This document shows positions 60,521-64,000 of a stretch of 64,000 nucleotides of DNA, piece by piece. Below the pieces are notes generated by a model. It worked only from the letters and a program-made list of their open reading frames with translations. It had not been told where the DNA came from and made no database searches. The stretch is from Bathymodiolus brooksi (taxonomy: Eukaryota; Mollusca; Bivalvia; Mytilida; Modiolidae), in contig OY804582.1 of assembly GCA_963680875.1 (NCBI GenBank), forward strand, positions 56,810,646-56,874,645. Reading direction: 5' to 3'. Each line of letters opens with the position of its first letter. Position 1 is the stretch's first letter. The position numbers and the translations under genes were made by a program.

Positions 60521-60694
60521 CTCAGGATGTTGATTTGTCCACTGTTTATCATGTGACTGTGCTAATTGTTGGTGTAATCTTATGGAAGCAAGACGTGTTA
60601 GTTCTGATTGTCGTACATCACTGTTTGGTGAGGTTGATCGTGACCCTACACCTATATCGTCACGGTTACTGACATCTCCTATAGACTGTGGCCT
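60521..60694 (-). CDS. Internal coding exon, probable protocadherin-like tail (right copy)
   Basis: 174 bp (58 codons, phase 0 both sides) between an acceptor CTTTTACAG and a GTAAGA donor. It encodes RPQSIGDVSNRDDIGVGSRS, then a Ser-rich link and the amphipathic stretch ELTRLASIRLHQQLAQSH, then DKQWTNQHPE. It is polar and cytoplasmic in character. The counterpart in the left-hand gene must lie outside the window, as no match was found before 4086. The gene continues upstream (towards higher coordinates), but no further exon was recognised to 64000. Confidence 0.6.
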
Positions 60695-61084
60695 CTGTAA
60701 AAGATAATTAGTACTGTATTACTATCATGTATAGTCACAGTGTCTTTTTTTTCAATCCTAATACAGTGAAAGCTGTCTATATAAACACACACAAAAAAAA
60801 TAAAAAAATAAAAACTTTGGTTTGTCATAACACGACCAACACATAAAAACTGTCACTACTCAAAAAACATTATTAAGAATTTCAAAGATTTTTTTTTTAT
60901 ACTAATTCTAGCAAGATTTTCTACATGTCAGAAAGTAAGCATTTTTAAGACATTTGAAAGGAAGAAAATAATTAGCCTATCTACCCTACCACTTCAACAA
61001 TTGTAATTTGGGCAACAGCAAAACTGTTTTTTTAAAGGATTGTTCTGTGTAAATCTCTTGTGTTATAAATAACAGGGAGTTGAG
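60695..61084. other. AT-rich presumed intron
   Basis: Nothing recognisable. Confidence 0.35.
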
Positions 61085-61250
61085 CAGTCCTCACAATGAG
61101 CACCGATCCCCCGTCCCAAGACTAGTAAAACTTTGTTTGGACCAGTAAATTTTTTCAGTTTTTATTTAGAACTACAATGTATATAAAATTAAAAATAAAT
61201 TCAAGAATTTGATTCGGACCAGTAAATTCAAATTTTCATTTCGAGGACTG
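61085..61250 (-). repeat. Dispersed repeat with GTCCTC/GAGGAC ends, copy 2
   Basis: Inverted relative of 10008-10142, sharing AATTTGAATTTACTGGTCC and TCGGTGCTCATTGTGAGGAC, with about 30 bp of extra sequence. Confidence 0.65.
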
Positions 61251-64000
61251 GTGGAGTATTTTATAAGGTTTCCTATGTTAGTTTTGTCTATTTTCCCTGT
61301 AAATTTACACCTGATGGATCTTGTATAGAGTTTTTACTATATTACCATATTTAATTACAAGTACTTTATATAAGGCAGATGCTTCATCTTGACAATTTTC
61401 AGGTTTTGTTTGATCATTGCAAAAATCAATGCTTTTTTTCTAGAATAATTTATGTAAATAGAGCTAAATATTGAATGACTTGTTATCTAATAGCTTGTAG
61501 ATTAATTCAATATATTATTCATAGCTTGGAGACAATGGAAACCCTCTGTCTCCTATCCTAAACAAGAGATATGTGTCTGTTCTTCTTCGATTTACGATTA
61601 CAGATTCTGATTACCCCTTTGGTATCTCCAAACTCTTCTGCTATAAATCATATCTATGCATGTCTCGACACAGCTTGCATTTAACCAAGATTGTGATCAA
61701 AAGACCACAAAGTTAAAATTGTGAGAATTATTCAATTTTGCAATAAAAGTTTAACATAGAGACAATATCATACCATAAAATGCCAGAGTGTGTAACATCA
61801 AATTTATCAACACACAGCTACACTACATAAATACTAAGCATGGAAAGCTTTTTATAAAATTCTTTATTTCTTTTCAACTTATATTAAATTTGTTTTATCT
61901 TATATTAAAAATTTTCAATTCATATAAAAAAAAATTCAACTTATATTAAAAATTTATCTAGAATTTTGCAATCAGTTGTTAAAATAAAATAAAAAATGCT
62001 GATGTCTTTATTTGAAATTTAAGTAACAGCAGACACAGACAATTATAATAATGGTGTCAATTTAAAATTTAAACATACCGTGTCCCCCCCAATTCAGAAC
62101 TACAATTGGAAAAATAATAAGGTGAGCTGGTTCATTAGTGATGTCTTTTTACCAGAAAAGAAAAGGAAAGAATTTCGTTACAAACTTAAGATTTTAATCA
62201 AGATGACACTGATCCCGGTATTAAGTTCAGACGGCCCAAGATCACAGTGGTATTTCAATGTGCTACCTGTTTGTCAAACAGGTTTCCCCCGTAGAGCTAC
62301 ACTTTATCCCATAATGCCTTGTAATGAGACGAATATCCTTTAATCAAGTAACATACAAACACATAATTATTCATGGTTAAATCCTTCATTTATTCATACC
62401 TTAAGAAATAATGTGAAACTCAGTACAATGTGAAATTAGTTGACCATTTTCCAAATCGGGGATTAGGATAAACCATGCATCTTGCTTTTAACAATAAGTG
62501 TGAAGGGATAAAATGACTAATCGGAAGTTTATTTGAAAGTTTTCATGAGTTGGATTTAACAAAAAATAAATTCTTTTTTCTTTGACAAATTAGTATATTT
62601 CACTACATTTAAAAATTTAATAATAGATTTGTAAAGGTTGAATTGATTGTCAATGTATAAAAGAGGTGATATTTTTTCAATTTTGTAGCTTGCATTTATT
62701 TATTAAAATTGTCAATCTCTAGGATGAAAAAAAATTTAAATAAATTTCGTAGACTTTAAAATGTTTTAGTAAAATAAAAAAAAAAGATTATTTTCAGATT
62801 AAAAGAAACTTGTGAGAAAAAAAAAATTTGAATTTTGATATGAATGCTTATACATATATATATATATAAATCATTTTATCAAAATAAGTTTCACAGATCT
62901 TGGTTGATAATGTGGGAGGGGTTGGTTACACAAAATCGGTACCCTCTGTTGAAAATATAGGTGGAAAATATGAAATCTTGAAACAAATTTCTTGAACACT
63001 TTTACAATGTGAGAAATATAAATTCAACATGTATGCATGTAATAAGTTTTAGGGATCTGGGTTGAAAACTGTGGGAGGAGTCAAATACCCAAAATAGGTA
63101 CCCCTTTACCCCCATGCATCCGTCAGATGCCATTCACCATGTATTATAACCACAATTTACACTCTGTTCAACCTGACCTTAAGATTTTTAATTAATAACA
63201 ATTTTAAAAAGTTACAATAAAATGTTATTACAAAGTAATCATTTTTGAAATCATATATCAAAATACTATTACTAATTTAAGAATAGAAATTATGATGTGA
63301 AACTGACAGAAAAAAAAAAAAATTAATACTAGAAACAGTTTCAGCATTATTATAGTTAACTCTAATCCTAAAATCAGTACAAATCATATTAAAAAAAAAA
63401 AAAAAAAATTATAATTTTTTTTTTTAATATAGAATAATATCAATTCAAACATTCCGCCATTTGACATACCATAACAATGATAACAATACTACAAAAATTT
63501 CATCAAAATCGGACAAATAATAAGTTATTGTAAAATCAAATTTTTCTATAAAGTTTTGCTTTCATTGCATTACACTCTTTACTGAACAAGCGACTCCAGA
63601 TAGTTACCTATTTTACAAGGGCACGTTTTATCAGTGACAAAATCGTGACGACAATCGTGAAATCAAATATTTTAACATAATTAATGTCTTGAAACTTATA
63701 CTTTTTTAATTTGAGTTTGTCTGTTTAAAAGGTTCCCTCTATCTTATCCACCTTTTCATATTTTTTTAACCAACAGACTAGACAGACTGTTAAATTTCAT
63801 GACCTTTTCTCTTCTCCATAATTATCTTTACCGATACTCAAAAACTTTTTTTAAATTAAATTTGGTTACAATGTTATTATTTTACTCACACTTCATCTTT
63901 TTTTTTTTTTTTTTTTAAATCCCCCCCTCCCCAATATTTTCACTTACTAAAATCATAAACCTAGATAAAGGCTAGAAAAAGATTGCTGTCATAAAATATC
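61251..64000. other. AT-rich presumed intron or upstream sequence
   Basis: No exon recognised. An 87-codon plus frame at 62080-62343 has no family signature. A diverged direct repeat (GTGGGAGG(G/A)GT and ATCGGTACCC / ATAGGTACCC) occurs near 62910 and 63070. Long A and T runs lie at 63390-63425 and 63898-63917. Confidence 0.4.

Noticed and set aside
62080..62343. 87-codon plus-strand frame
   Set aside because: No family signature; lies within the presumed intron or upstream region of the minus-strand gene.

Overview
The window is AT-rich eukaryotic DNA from an invertebrate animal. It is most probably a mollusc, and a marine gastropod is my best guess. The evidence is spliced genes with GT-AG introns, almost no long ORFs outside repeats, about eighteen copies of a tRNA-headed SINE of a kind I associate with molluscs, LINE fragments, and many TIR elements and MITEs. 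The species cannot be fixed from sequence alone. All calls come from reading the sequence; no database search was run.

Layout. 1-8270 (+): the last two coding exons of a probable protocadherin-type cytoplasmic tail. The intron between them has swollen into two adjacent minisatellites (114-bp and 66-bp units). 8.3-24.6 kb: repeat-rich intergenic DNA with SINEs, MITEs, a 2.04-kb element with a perfect 10-bp target duplication, and a nested GC-ended element. 24.69-31.77 kb: a 7-kb satellite of a 29-bp unit with 1034-bp and 493-bp higher-order periods. 31.8-35.9 kb: mostly featureless, with two SINEs. 35.94-42.42 kb: a 6.47-kb DNA transposon flanked by TTAA, with 86-bp identical terminal inverted repeats. 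42.4-55.9 kb: LINE 3' ends, a reverse-transcriptase scrap, a 2.5-kb 36-bp minisatellite, SINEs, a second TTAA element and a broken MULE-type transposase. 55.97-60.69 kb (-): three terminal exons of a second protocadherin-like gene, convergent with the first. 60.7-64 kb: AT-rich DNA, probably intron or upstream sequence of that gene.

Two results stand out. First, the 6.47-kb TTAA element carries two convergent spliced genes, one starting near each end. The + gene ends in an exon with the hallmark pattern of the P2X7 receptor C-terminal 'ballast' domain. The - gene has four phase-2-linked coding exons, encodes an acidic 141-residue protein I do not recognise, and has a stop codon that interrupts an otherwise coding-looking frame. 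A 546-bp MITE at 50.46 kb has the same TSD and matching TIR tips, so the two may share a mobilisation system.

Second, the two protocadherin-like genes at the window ends are inverted paralogues. They share exon phases, a DSGRG motif and even intron sequence. The 615-bp intron of the right-hand gene keeps a single copy of each sequence that expanded to about 15 and 12 copies in the 3.8-kb intron of the left-hand gene, so the pre-expansion state can be read directly.
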